Source: an uncultured Spartobacteria bacterium (GTDB lineage: Bacteria; Verrucomicrobiota; Verrucomicrobiia; Chthoniobacterales; JAATET01). From it: a stretch of DNA of 64,000 nucleotides. The notes beneath the pieces are model-generated. The model was not told where the DNA came from. It saw nothing but the letters and a program-made list of their open reading frames with translations, and did not search any database. A program made the position numbers and the translations under genes. This document shows, piece by piece, positions 17,481 through 26,378 of the stretch; the first letter of the stretch is position 1, and each line of letters begins with the position of its first letter. The stretch spans positions 1 through 64,000 of the forward strand of contig CALGTD010000068.1 of the NCBI GenBank assembly GCA_937901895.1, read 5' to 3'.

Positions 17481-18646
17481 CCGGCACCCGTTCTTGCTCT
17501 GGAACCGGCCACCGCACGGGCGGCTTCCAGAATGCCCCGGGCGGCATTCTCCGCGGTGTAGGCGGCCACCCGTTTCCGTGCCCGGCTTCCCATGCGCTCA
17601 GCCTCCGCTGGATCACTCGCCATTCGTGACATGCACGACGCCAGACCATCCACGTCGCGGCAGCGGAAGATCCATCCCGTTTCTCCGGGTTCGACAAGAT
17701 CGCTGGCACAACCCACCTCATCGCTAACGATCGCAGGCACGCCGAATCCCATCGCTTCGTTCACGACGAGTCCCCACGTCTCCCCGGAATCGGACGGAAG
17801 CACGAGACAATCGGCTGCGACATAAGCCCACGGCATCGCACTCTGGTTCAAAAAGCCGGCGAACACGATCGCGTCCGAAAGCGATTCCGCTTCGCGACGC
17901 AATTCCGCTTCCTCCTGACCGCTTCCGACGAAAAGCACCCGGATGCGCAGCTCCTTCAGCACCCGCGCCGCGGCGTGAAGCACGTCAAACGGCCGTTTCT
18001 TCGGCTCGAGCTTTCCCGCGAACAGGAAGCAGAAGTCGTCGTCGAAAATTCCAAACCGCTCCCTTGCACTCCGCCGGTCGGTGACTTGAACACCGTCGAA
18101 TTGCCCTCCCGATGCATAGGGGGAAAAGCTGCGCGGGGTTTCTCTCGGACCGAATGCATCATAATAGGCGGCATTCGCTTTCCCGATCGGGAGAAACGCC
18201 GCGTATCGGCGCAACACCCAACGATGCCACGCCTGCTTCACCATTCCGCGACGCGAGAATGGATTCGCCTCGCAACGCAGCAGACAGGGAATCCGCAGCC
18301 TACGCGCAGCCGCCAGTGCAGGTAACATGCAGGGATGATGCCATCCGGTGTGAAGAACAACGTCCGGTCTTTTTTCCCTCCAGGCTCGTCTGAGTTTGCT
18401 CCACGCAGACACCAGCCGGGCAACATCACCGGAGGAGTTGAGGTCCTGCGCAAAAACATCGAACGGATACCCGTCCAGCACCGGCACATCCCATTGAAAC
18501 TGCACCCCGAATCCCCGTCCCTGGCTGGCGGCATCCGGCATGTAACCAAAATGCACATGCAGGTCCACTCCGGGCTCGTTGACCAGCGCACGCAGAATCG
18601 GCGCCTGGTATTGGATCGGATGCGAGGCGACGACAGCCAGCCTCAT
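17477..18646 (-). CDS. Glycosyltransferase family 4
   Basis: The 389-residue GT-B enzyme opens with MRLAVVASHPIQYQAPI, a start common to a subgroup of EPS GT4 proteins. The donor domain has LFAGKLEPKKRPFDVLHA and an E-x7-E-type motif GETWGLVVNEAMGFGVP. The ATG at 18646 overlaps the stop of the Wzy-like gene (ATGA), and its stop overlaps the next glycosyltransferase start. It probably adds one residue of the repeat unit. Confidence 0.87.
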   Translation of the reverse strand: MRLAVVASHPIQYQAPILRALVNEPGVDLHVHFGYMPDAASQGRGFGVQFQWDVPVLDGYPFDVFAQDLNSSGDVARLVSAWSKLRRAWREKRPDVVLHTGWHHPCMLPALAAARRLRIPCLLRCEANPFSRRGMVKQAWHRWVLRRYAAFLPIGKANAAYYDAFGPRETPRSFSPYASGGQFDGVQVTDRRSARERFGIFDDDFCFLFAGKLEPKKRPFDVLHAAARVLKELRIRVLFVGSGQEEAELRREAESLSDAIVFAGFLNQSAMPWAYVAADCLVLPSDSGETWGLVVNEAMGFGVPAIVSDEVGCASDLVEPGETGWIFRCRDVDGLASCMSRMASDPAEAERMGSRARKRVAAYTAENAARGILEAARAVAGSRARTGAG

Positions 18647-20061
18647 GTCATGCGGGCCCGCTGCAGCGGCAACCGGGGCGTCCGGACACGCATTGCGGAC
18701 GCATTGGTCGAACGGGCAAGCAACGGCGCGTTCAGTAAAAAACTCACGACAAGGCCGAGGAGCAACAGAACGAAGACATCGCCAAAAATCTGATGTGCCG
18801 TCGTGAATACCAGCGCATTTGAAATGAGAAACGCCGCAAGGCCATAAGTGAGATCCGCGATCTCAGAATCCTCCCGCACAGTCTCGCAGGCGGACCAAAG
18901 AAATCGCAGAAACGCCATCCCGAGGGCCGCCAGCAGGAGCAACCCTGGAACGCCAAGCTCGGCCAGCACTTTTGCAAGACCCCCTTCCGCCGCAGCACCC
19001 ACCACTTTCGCGCCTCCGCCGAAATGTTGGGCTCCCTGGCTGCCCGTTCCCGCTCCGCGTCCGAGAATACCATTGCGTTTAATCACCCAGCCAAACTGCG
19101 AAGTTGTCATCCGCTGCAATCGTTCGGCCGCGTCGCGCTGCGCTGTGATGCCACGCGCCGTGTAAAGGGGCATCACCTGCGAAAGTTCCCGTGTCGAGAC
19201 GTAGTGAAAAAATCCCGCAGACAGCGTGCCGCAAATCACAAGAAACGCAGCCAGCCGGCCAAAGCCGGAGCGGAAATAAACGAGGAAGAATCCATACAGA
19301 CTCAGGAACAGCACGATCTCCACCAGGAACTTCCGGCGCCCGCTCAGCAGCAGTGCCAGGACAAAGATGGTAATCAAGACCGCCTGCCCCATCCCCACCC
19401 ATCGGATCTCCCGCCGCGCCACCGTCAGACAGACGACAAAGCAAATTCCGGCACCCGCGTGCCAGCCTGCTATCTCCGGGGAGCGAAAAAATCCCGCCCG
19501 CAGGGCCACCTCTCCGCCCGTTTCCGGATAGAAAAAGAACCCCTCGCCGACGGAGCCAAGGGCCCTCCACGATACGCCCGCGACTTCGAGCAGCAGCGAC
19601 AGGGAAAACCCGGCGCTGACGAGAATGTAGAACCGGAGAAACTTCTCCATTTCCCCCCGGCGCGCCGTGAAGCACCCCCCCAGCAGCAGCGCCGGTAATG
19701 GCGCGAGATAGGCAATCAACCCGATCCCCGGAAGAACGATGCTCTGCGTGTTCACAAACGCCATCACGGACTGGAACAGCACCCACGCGACAAAAAGAAT
19801 GGCGGGAACCGCGAGAACAGGATTCCAGCGGTTGATTTCGCGGAACCCCAGTTTCTCTCCCTGGGCTATGGCGCCCACCATGCAGCACCCGAACAACGCA
19901 CCGGCCAGGAGGGTGAACGCCACCGGCTCCCCAGGAAGAATTTTGCGAATCGGATCCTGGAGAAATCCGGCCAGCACCACGACGTAGATTCCGCGCCGCC
20001 AGTCGAGCATGCAAACCATCGCCGCGACGGCAACAAGAGCAAGAATGAGGATTTCCGTCAT
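18643..20061 (-). CDS. O-antigen polymerase/ligase-like membrane protein (Wzy/WaaL superfamily)
   Basis: The 472-residue protein is strongly hydrophobic, with about ten to twelve predicted membrane helices (for example ILILALVAVAAMVCML, VFVLLLLGLVVSFLLNAPLL). A soluble loop in the last third contains ITAQRDAAERLQRM and GILGRGAGTGSQGAQHF, the region where Wzy/WaaL proteins carry their periplasmic catalytic loop. The ATG at 20061 overlaps the upstream stop by 4 bases; the open frame continues upstream without membrane character, so the longer start is rejected. It may polymerise repeat units or ligate the glycan; sequence alone does not separate these. Confidence 0.8.
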   Translation of the reverse strand: MTEILILALVAVAAMVCMLDWRRGIYVVVLAGFLQDPIRKILPGEPVAFTLLAGALFGCCMVGAIAQGEKLGFREINRWNPVLAVPAILFVAWVLFQSVMAFVNTQSIVLPGIGLIAYLAPLPALLLGGCFTARRGEMEKFLRFYILVSAGFSLSLLLEVAGVSWRALGSVGEGFFFYPETGGEVALRAGFFRSPEIAGWHAGAGICFVVCLTVARREIRWVGMGQAVLITIFVLALLLSGRRKFLVEIVLFLSLYGFFLVYFRSGFGRLAAFLVICGTLSAGFFHYVSTRELSQVMPLYTARGITAQRDAAERLQRMTTSQFGWVIKRNGILGRGAGTGSQGAQHFGGGAKVVGAAAEGGLAKVLAELGVPGLLLLAALGMAFLRFLWSACETVREDSEIADLTYGLAAFLISNALVFTTAHQIFGDVFVLLLLGLVVSFLLNAPLLARSTNASAMRVRTPRLPLQRARMT

Positions 20062-20963
20062 GATCCGGCCGGGGAGGAGGACAGCAGCCTGCGGCCACTC
20101 AACCACAATCTTAGCGCCCACACCAGCCCGCGCAGTTCCGCCAGCAACGTCACCGGAATCCACCACGGTCGCCGCAGGTGATGTCGCGTCGCCGCTGCGC
20201 GCAGAAACCGTCGCAGAATGTCCGCGGGTGTGCCCGCGACCAATGCAAAGTAATAGGCGCCGACCGCGTGATCCGGACGCCACGTGGTAAGGTGCCCGCC
20301 ATTTGAGCGCGTTCCCCCCGTGCCTGCTCGCAAATGTCGGATCGACGCCCGCGGTTCGAACAGCACGCGATGTCCCGCCGCGATCATTCGTCGCGCAAAC
20401 TCGGTTTCGAAATGATAGGCGGCTCCGACGAAGTTTTCGTCGAAACCGCCAACGGCAAGAGCGATCCTGCGTTTGACCGACATGTTCCCGGCGAGCGCCC
20501 AGTCGATCCACGCCTGTTCAGTGGCGTTGCCTCTGAATCCCTCCCCGGCGCGCAACGGTTCTGCATGCTGCCCGGGTTGCAAAACCTGACCGACAACGAC
20601 TCCCGCCTCCGGACGCTCCGCGTGCGCTTCCTCGTGCCGTTTAAGCAACTCCCTGTTCGGAACGATGTCGTCATCGAGGAAAAGCACGATTTCTCCCCGC
20701 GCAGCGATGAGACCGGTGTTCATCGCCTCCGGGATCGAGGGTTGTTCCTTGCGGAGCAATCTCAGAGGGCCGGCATCCATCCATTCCTTGAGTGCAGCAT
20801 CGGTCGCTGGTTCGTGACACGGGGTCTGGTCGACAACAATCAGCTCTCCCGGTCCAAGCTCGAGGATGTGCCGCAGTGAGTCCACGAGCACACGCTCGCG
20901 CCGGTAGGTAATCACCACCACCGACATCACGATCGCCGGCTCTCCGTTTTCCTTCCCGTTCAT
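20058..20963 (-). CDS. Glycosyltransferase family 2
   Basis: The 301-residue GT-A enzyme starts at ATG 20963. The family N-terminus is VMSVVVITYRRERVLVDSL. The nucleotide/metal motif is VLFLDDDIVPNRELL near residue 100. An acceptor-side segment GGFDENFVGAAYHFETEF follows. The C-terminus is basic and partly hydrophobic (LAELRGLVWALRLWL), suggesting membrane association. It is embedded in the reverse operon with 4-base overlaps on both sides. Substrate is unknown; rhamnosyltransferase-like members share this layout. Confidence 0.86.
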   Translation of the reverse strand: MNGKENGEPAIVMSVVVITYRRERVLVDSLRHILELGPGELIVVDQTPCHEPATDAALKEWMDAGPLRLLRKEQPSIPEAMNTGLIAARGEIVLFLDDDIVPNRELLKRHEEAHAERPEAGVVVGQVLQPGQHAEPLRAGEGFRGNATEQAWIDWALAGNMSVKRRIALAVGGFDENFVGAAYHFETEFARRMIAAGHRVLFEPRASIRHLRAGTGGTRSNGGHLTTWRPDHAVGAYYFALVAGTPADILRRFLRAAATRHHLRRPWWIPVTLLAELRGLVWALRLWLSGRRLLSSSPAGS

Positions 20964-22108
20964 GGCCGGCAGATAATCCCTGCCATCTTCCTCTCGAGAA
21001 GCCCCTCGCAAAAGCGGGAAAACCTCCGGGCCGTCGCCTCCCAGGTCATTACCGCAGCGGTCCGTCTCGCTTCCCTGGAAATCGATCCACACAGATCCGG
21101 ATGTTCCGTGAGATCGAGGATCGTCCTCGCGATGCCTTCTGCATCCCCACGATCGAACAGAAAGCCGTTCCTCCCGTGAACGATCTTCTCGCCGGGGCCG
21201 CTGATGTTCGTCGCAAGCACGCAACAACCCCGCGCCATCGCCTCGAGGAATGCCATGCAGTATCCCTCGTAATGCGAGGGTTGCAGAAAAAATCCGTGCG
21301 AATCGTAAAGTTCGAGAAGTTCCTGGCGGGGCATCCAGCCACGAAGCCGCACACGTTCGGCCGCCGGACCAAGCAACCTCCGCACATCGTCGTGCGCGGA
21401 ATCCTGCGTGACCCACGTCAGATCCGTCATTCGATCGCTCGCAGCCAGAGCTCGCATTACACCGGCAACCACCTCGGGGGCCTTGTGGGCTGAATACGAC
21501 CCGGCAAACAAAACACGACGAAACCGTTCAGGGGCGAACTCCGGCGGCACGGATAGAAAATACGACGGAACCCCGGGTGACAATGCGAGCAACTGCTCAG
21601 GCTCCACGTCGCGGGACAGGGATGCCGCGTCATCGCGCGAGCAAACAACAATGCCGTCCGCATATCGGAGAGACCGCTGATTGTGTCTCGCGAGAAACAT
21701 GCGCAAACCGACGGTCGCGGCACGCCGCCAGGCCGGGCGACGATCGAATCCATGCCTCTTCACTTCGGCCCACGCGCGGGGTTCCCACCCATGGCTGCGA
21801 ATGATGAACACCCCCGGAAGCTTGAGTGCGCGATGCGTCTTCGCGGCCAGATACCCATGCGGCTGACTGATCTGCACAACGTCGTAAATTCCGTTCCGAA
21901 ATCGCTCAAGCATCGCGTCCCGAAACAGAAACGGCAGTTCACAGAGTTGGTGAAGGTTGTTGTGACGAATGCGACGACGATGCTCACCAAGCCATATGTC
22001 GTCCACTTCGTGCCCGAGTTCGCGCAACGCCCTGATGGTGGCGAGATCGCAGCCCGACGCCCCCTCGTCGGGATTTGGACGGGTGTTCGCGAGAAACAAA
22101 AACTTCAT
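20960..22108 (-). CDS. Glycosyltransferase family 4
   Basis: The 382-residue GT-B protein starts at ATG 22108 (MKFLFLANTRPNPDEGA), which overlaps the upstream stop as ATGA. Motifs are IIRSHGWEPRAW on the acceptor side, VLFAGSYSAHKAPEVV at the domain linker and the E-x7-E stretch YEGYCMAFLEAMARGC. The likely role is addition of one sugar to the lipid-linked repeat. Confidence 0.87.
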   Translation of the reverse strand: MKFLFLANTRPNPDEGASGCDLATIRALRELGHEVDDIWLGEHRRRIRHNNLHQLCELPFLFRDAMLERFRNGIYDVVQISQPHGYLAAKTHRALKLPGVFIIRSHGWEPRAWAEVKRHGFDRRPAWRRAATVGLRMFLARHNQRSLRYADGIVVCSRDDAASLSRDVEPEQLLALSPGVPSYFLSVPPEFAPERFRRVLFAGSYSAHKAPEVVAGVMRALAASDRMTDLTWVTQDSAHDDVRRLLGPAAERVRLRGWMPRQELLELYDSHGFFLQPSHYEGYCMAFLEAMARGCCVLATNISGPGEKIVHGRNGFLFDRGDAEGIARTILDLTEHPDLCGSISREARRTAAVMTWEATARRFSRFCEGLLERKMAGIICRP

Positions 22109-23061
22109 GGGTTCCACCTCGACATCTGCCACAAGCGGACAATCGCCCGACCGTTGAGCGGCCATAGACGAATTGCCTCGCGAAGATAGCCTGCCGCACG
22201 GGGATCCTGTCTCTCGAAGAGACGCATTGCGATGTGATAATTCGCGTGGGAGCGGGCCTTTCTGCCGGTTTCACGAGAACGCCGCCCCCGAAGACCTTCC
22301 GTCAGCCGGGCTGCCTCACGGAGAAATTCATCTTCGTCCGTCCCTGACATTCGTGCGGCATGACAACATTGCCCGAGCTCCCCGAAACGCCATTGAAGCC
22401 GGCCATTTGTTGAGGAAATGGAAGTCGGCGAAAGCGTGTAATTGTAAAGAACCTCCTGCACGTATGCGACGGGGCCCAGTCGTGCGATCCTCAACCACAA
22501 GTCGGAATCCTGCCCATAGTAGAACTCCGCCCGGTAGCCGCCTGCGGCTTCGTAGGCATCCCTCCGCATCATTACACCTCCATGTGCAGGCGGCCCCATT
22601 CGCTTCGTCAGAAGTTCAGCCGTCGCTTTGACAGGGTCCGCCGGCCTTCGCACTTCTCCCAGCATTTCTCCGCACGGGCCTCGAACGGCTCCCCATCCGC
22701 TGACCATGACGCAGTCCGGGCAGGTTTGCGCCAGCGCGAGACATTTCTCGAACCGCGTGGGTTCCGACCAGTCATCCGCGTCCTGCCGCGCGATCCACTC
22801 GCCGCGTGCCAGTCCGCATCCCCGGATCAACGCCCGCGTCAACCCGGCATTCTCCTGATGCAGCGCGCGCACGCGGGAATCGCGTCGTGCGCAGGCATCG
22901 ATGATCTCCGCTGAACCATCAGTCGATCCATCGTCGATCAGCACGAGTTCCCAGTGGGGAAACGTTTGTTCAAAAAGGCTGTCCAGCGCCCGGGGCAACG
23001 ATTCCACCGCATTGCAGACGCTCATCACGATTGACACCGTGGGTCTCGGGTCCGTCGTCAT
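22105..23061 (-). CDS. Glycosyltransferase family 2
   Basis: The 318-residue GT-A enzyme has the classic N-terminus VSIVMSVCNAVESLPRALD, the nucleotide motif LVLIDDGSTDGS and the metal motif ARQDADDWSEP. It is close to the generic EPS/LPS GT2 type (EpsE/EpsJ-like). Thirty-four bases separate it from the upstream GT2 gene, one of the few junctions without overlap. Its stop overlaps the next start by 4 bases. Confidence 0.88.
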   Translation of the reverse strand: MTTDPRPTVSIVMSVCNAVESLPRALDSLFEQTFPHWELVLIDDGSTDGSAEIIDACARRDSRVRALHQENAGLTRALIRGCGLARGEWIARQDADDWSEPTRFEKCLALAQTCPDCVMVSGWGAVRGPCGEMLGEVRRPADPVKATAELLTKRMGPPAHGGVMMRRDAYEAAGGYRAEFYYGQDSDLWLRIARLGPVAYVQEVLYNYTLSPTSISSTNGRLQWRFGELGQCCHAARMSGTDEDEFLREAARLTEGLRGRRSRETGRKARSHANYHIAMRLFERQDPRAAGYLREAIRLWPLNGRAIVRLWQMSRWNP

Positions 23062-23095
23062 GGCTTTCGCGAAACCCAGTGGAATTCGTTCCCTC

Positions 23096-24076
23096 TCATT
23101 GAGTCGAAATGCCTGACGTCATGAAACGCTCCGCCCCAAGACTGACGACTCCCGCCCCACGCCACCCAATGCCGCGGGCGACACGTCCGAAGATTCGATG
23201 TCGCTTCAGGCTCCGGGGATCTCTCAACGCCTCACCGGAAAATTGGTAAAGCCGTCTGGCTGCGACATCCAGCCCCGCAGCGGCACAGTTGCGGCAGAGA
23301 AGAAACAGCCGTCTTGCGAAGTGTTGAAACTCCGGCGAGTCCTCTGGAACACGGCCGCGCCGCGCGGAAGTGAGGATGTGTTCAAGAGCAACCGCCTGGT
23401 CGGCTAGCGCAACGGGATCGAGTCGACGTGTCCGGCTGAGTCGCGCTCCCGAATGACCACGCATGACCGCGATGGAGTCTTCGCACCAGTGCAGAGGCGC
23501 GCCAAGTGCCGCCAACCGGCAGTCATATTCCCAGTCTTCATTTAACCTCAACGGCAGCCATGAACCGATGCGCTCCAGCGCAGACGTGCGGTAGAGAGGA
23601 CTCACCGTTGCCCACCACCGCTCGACGAGCATCCCTGGGAACAAAGTCGGAATTCGCTCCCCCGTTCGCCGCATCGGAAAATCCTCCCTTCCGCGTTCGT
23701 CACGGTAAATCGTCGGGCCGTAGGACGCCACGCACTCAGGATTCGCAATCAACCCCGCCACCTGCATGGAAAATTTGTCCGGCAGAAGCAGATCATCGCT
23801 GTCGAGGTATTGAATGAACTCTCCGCGTGCCTGCAACCGCCCCGCCTCCCTGGCGGCACCCGGGCCGGCGTTCTGCTGCGTGAGCACCCGAATGTGCGCC
23901 GGATTCTCCGCGGCAAGGTCCCGTGCGACCTCCGGTGTTTCATCAGTGGATCCGTCGTCCACAATGAGAATCTCCACCTCGGGATAGTGCTGACCTAGCG
24001 CACTCGCCACCGCCTCCCGAAGCTGACCGGGACGGTTGTGCACAGGCAGGATGACGCTGACGAGGCCGGAGATCAT
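23096..24076 (-). CDS. Glycosyltransferase family 2
   Basis: The 326-residue GT-A enzyme shows VSVILPVHNRPGQLREAV, ILIVDDGSTDETPEV and the DxD-type motif QYLDSDDLLLPDKF at about residue 90. It resembles the next gene downstream in general layout, but the two sequences differ widely beyond the GT2 core, so a recent duplication is not evident. Its ATG overlaps the upstream stop by 4 bases. Confidence 0.88.
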   Translation of the reverse strand: MISGLVSVILPVHNRPGQLREAVASALGQHYPEVEILIVDDGSTDETPEVARDLAAENPAHIRVLTQQNAGPGAAREAGRLQARGEFIQYLDSDDLLLPDKFSMQVAGLIANPECVASYGPTIYRDERGREDFPMRRTGERIPTLFPGMLVERWWATVSPLYRTSALERIGSWLPLRLNEDWEYDCRLAALGAPLHWCEDSIAVMRGHSGARLSRTRRLDPVALADQAVALEHILTSARRGRVPEDSPEFQHFARRLFLLCRNCAAAGLDVAARRLYQFSGEALRDPRSLKRHRIFGRVARGIGWRGAGVVSLGAERFMTSGISTQ

Positions 24077-25122
24077 TTCCTTATTCTTTCGGACTCAAGG
24101 AGTGAAACGAGTTCTGCGATGCGCGCCACCGCCGGTGTCGCAAGCCTCTTCCGCAAGAGGTTCGCCGTCGGGTTTTCCGGCGACCGCTTCATTGGTTGCG
24201 GGGCATGCCACAGATGCACGAAAGGCAGTTCCGCAAACGCCCAGACCCGTCGGGTCGATGCGCGGTCCCAAAACTCCTCATCCTCCCCTCCCCATCCAAC
24301 GAACTCCTCATCAAAGCCGCCGATGGCAAGATATGCGTCCTTCCTGGCCGCCACACTTCCTCCGCCGAGGAGATTTTGGACAGCCGCTTCCACCCCTCCA
24401 TCGACAATTCCTGCCCGTGCGGCCCGCGCGGAAGCCACCTCGTTGAGATAAAAAACGAATCGCTTCATGTCGACGAAGTCGAACCCCTCGCGAATGCGAT
24501 GCAACGCACGGAGCGCATAGTCGCGCGGAGCTAGGATGTCGCCATCGTGCAGAATGACCACCGGGGCCTTCGCCGCCAGCACTCCCGCATTGAAAGCCGC
24601 GGAGCGATTGTAGGCGACACCCGGTGGAGTCCGCGTTTCCAGGAGCCGGATCCTCTCGGGCAGAAGGTTCGCGAGAATCGGCTCGTTTGATTGTTCGACC
24701 ACGATGATCTCGCTGCGGACATCTACCTGCCCCGCAAGCGAACGGATGGTTGCGAGAAGCTGCGGCAATCGATCACGGCCGCGATGTCCGATCACGAAAC
24801 TCACCTCTGGCGCGGCAGTCCGCAGCTCCACCGGGTCTTTCAAATCGACGGGATGAAACCGCAACGCCTCTCGCATGAGCCAGGTGCCCGCCGCTGGAAA
24901 CTCCCGGCAGACGGCAAGATCACGGCTCCATTTCCAGTCACACGTAACTCCGGGGCCGCCCGGCGCAGAGATCAACCGATCCATTCGATTGCGCATGCGA
25001 ATCCACGTTTCCTGACCGGACCATCGTCCCGCAATCAACCGGCCGGCAAGCCGTATCCCGTCGAGCACCAATATCGCGCCCGTGCGGCGGAGGCGCTTTC
25101 CGATCGACGCATTCGCCGTCAT
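24073..25122 (-). CDS. Glycosyltransferase family 2 with galactosyltransferase-like C-terminal part
   Basis: The 349-residue protein starts at ATG 25122, overlapping the upstream stop (ATGA). Its first 100 residues are basic and lack a clear domain. The GT-A domain begins near residue 105 with VSFVIGHRGRDRLPQLL. It has the metal motif VILHDGDILAPRDYA and the acceptor motif GGFDEEFVGWGGEDEEFWDR. That GWGGEDxEF pattern is the one seen in the C-terminal region of galactosyl-/N-acetylgalactosaminyltransferases. The role is probably addition of a hexose or N-acetylhexosamine to the repeat unit; the N-terminal extension is unexplained. Confidence 0.83.
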   Translation of the reverse strand: MTANASIGKRLRRTGAILVLDGIRLAGRLIAGRWSGQETWIRMRNRMDRLISAPGGPGVTCDWKWSRDLAVCREFPAAGTWLMREALRFHPVDLKDPVELRTAAPEVSFVIGHRGRDRLPQLLATIRSLAGQVDVRSEIIVVEQSNEPILANLLPERIRLLETRTPPGVAYNRSAAFNAGVLAAKAPVVILHDGDILAPRDYALRALHRIREGFDFVDMKRFVFYLNEVASARAARAGIVDGGVEAAVQNLLGGGSVAARKDAYLAIGGFDEEFVGWGGEDEEFWDRASTRRVWAFAELPFVHLWHAPQPMKRSPENPTANLLRKRLATPAVARIAELVSLLESERIRK

Positions 25123-26378
25123 CCCTTTGCAAACCGGTAAAGCATCCGCATCTCCGCACCGCTTAACGCGGAACATCCAATCTCGAAAACCTCCGACTCG
25201 TCCGCTCCGCGAAGAATCGCCGCGCGAAGATTTCCTGCGAGATCACGATCGGTCAGTGAATCTCGCGGCTCCGCATTCCCCAGCAACTCGACCAGACGTG
25301 GTGTTTGCGCAGAAAGGGAATACCTTTCGATCTGCGCGGGAGTGAGAGGCTCCAGGCGGCTGGAGTGTGCCAAACGCCGCGCAATCGCAACGCGATCACC
25401 CACCGGCTCGCCGCGTCCGCTGAAATTCCTTTCGGCGAAGCGGTCAAAATTCGAACCATCCACGACATCCGCCACGCTCTCATATCCGATCACCACCGCC
25501 GGCCTCCCCGCTGCGAGCGCCTCGAGAACGACGCGTCCCATTCCAAACACCGCACCATACTGCGCGATGAGCTCCATCGGTTCGTCCACCGCACCGATGA
25601 TGTGCGTGCGTGGCAACACCCTCAGCATCCTCGCATCAAAGGCCCACTTGAACCCCAGCAGGCGCCCTGCCGCAACGGGTCGCTTCAGAAAACCAGCCGC
25701 CTTTTCCCCCGGCAGAATCCCACCCGCGATCGCGAGCCGGCTGGTGCCGCAGATCCTCCGACACTGCGCAAACAGTGCGACTGCGGCGCGCAGATGCCCA
25801 ACCTTGCTCGTCCGGGAAAGGCACACTACATCCCGGATTCTGTCCGCCCCCGTCAGCTTGTTTCCCTGCCTCCAGTGCACGGCATTTGGAATCACACGCA
25901 CCTCCCGGCCATCCGCATCGCCTTCAAAAATAGAGCGTGCAACTTCGGGGCTTACCGCACTGAGCACACTTCCGCGTGCGGCGGCCAGCGTCATTCCAAG
26001 AGCCTCGATCAACGGATTCGGCCGGCCCGCGCCGCTCAACGGACCGTGGAACGTCGTCACCAATGGAATCGAATGACTCACAGCCAGAATCCATGCCGGC
26101 AGTAGCGAGAAGTGCTGCGCCCAGATCGCCCGGGGCTTCTCCGTCCGGACGATTGCATCCCCCACATCCATCCATCGCCGGAGAATTTCCACGGAACCGC
26201 CACCGCACTCGCAGGAAGCAACATTCTCGAACCGACGGATTCCGGCTGCGTTCGACGCGATGCGGGTGGCCATCAACGAAGCGCTTACTCCATGTCCGGC
26301 CGCAGCTCCGAGATAAGTCGCGAGGAAATTCTCACGACCGCCCAGCCAGAAGTTGTCGGTGGTGACGAGAATGTTCAC
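25119..26378 (-). CDS. Glycosyltransferase family 4 (divergent)
   Basis: The 419-residue protein has a GT-B layout: MNILVTTDNFWLGGRENFLA at the N-terminus, TTFHGPLSGAGRPNP, then VRVIPNAVHW and VVCLSRTSKVGHLRAAVAL. The usual E-x7-E position reads AVFGMGRVVLEALAAGRP, so the first Glu is replaced while the second is kept. The C-terminus extends about 60 residues beyond the typical GT4 fold. The fold assignment is good, but activity is less certain than for its neighbours. Confidence 0.78.
   Translation of the reverse strand: MNILVTTDNFWLGGRENFLATYLGAAAGHGVSASLMATRIASNAAGIRRFENVASCECGGGSVEILRRWMDVGDAIVRTEKPRAIWAQHFSLLPAWILAVSHSIPLVTTFHGPLSGAGRPNPLIEALGMTLAAARGSVLSAVSPEVARSIFEGDADGREVRVIPNAVHWRQGNKLTGADRIRDVVCLSRTSKVGHLRAAVALFAQCRRICGTSRLAIAGGILPGEKAAGFLKRPVAAGRLLGFKWAFDARMLRVLPRTHIIGAVDEPMELIAQYGAVFGMGRVVLEALAAGRPAVVIGYESVADVVDGSNFDRFAERNFSGRGEPVGDRVAIARRLAHSSRLEPLTPAQIERYSLSAQTPRLVELLGNAEPRDSLTDRDLAGNLRAAILRGADESEVFEIGCSALSGAEMRMLYRFAKG

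Noticed and set aside
20062..20511. N-terminal extension of the Wzy-like protein
   Set aside because: The extension is Arg-rich, overlaps the upstream GT2 coding region in another frame and lacks membrane segments. The ATG at 20061 makes a 4-base overlap like its neighbours.
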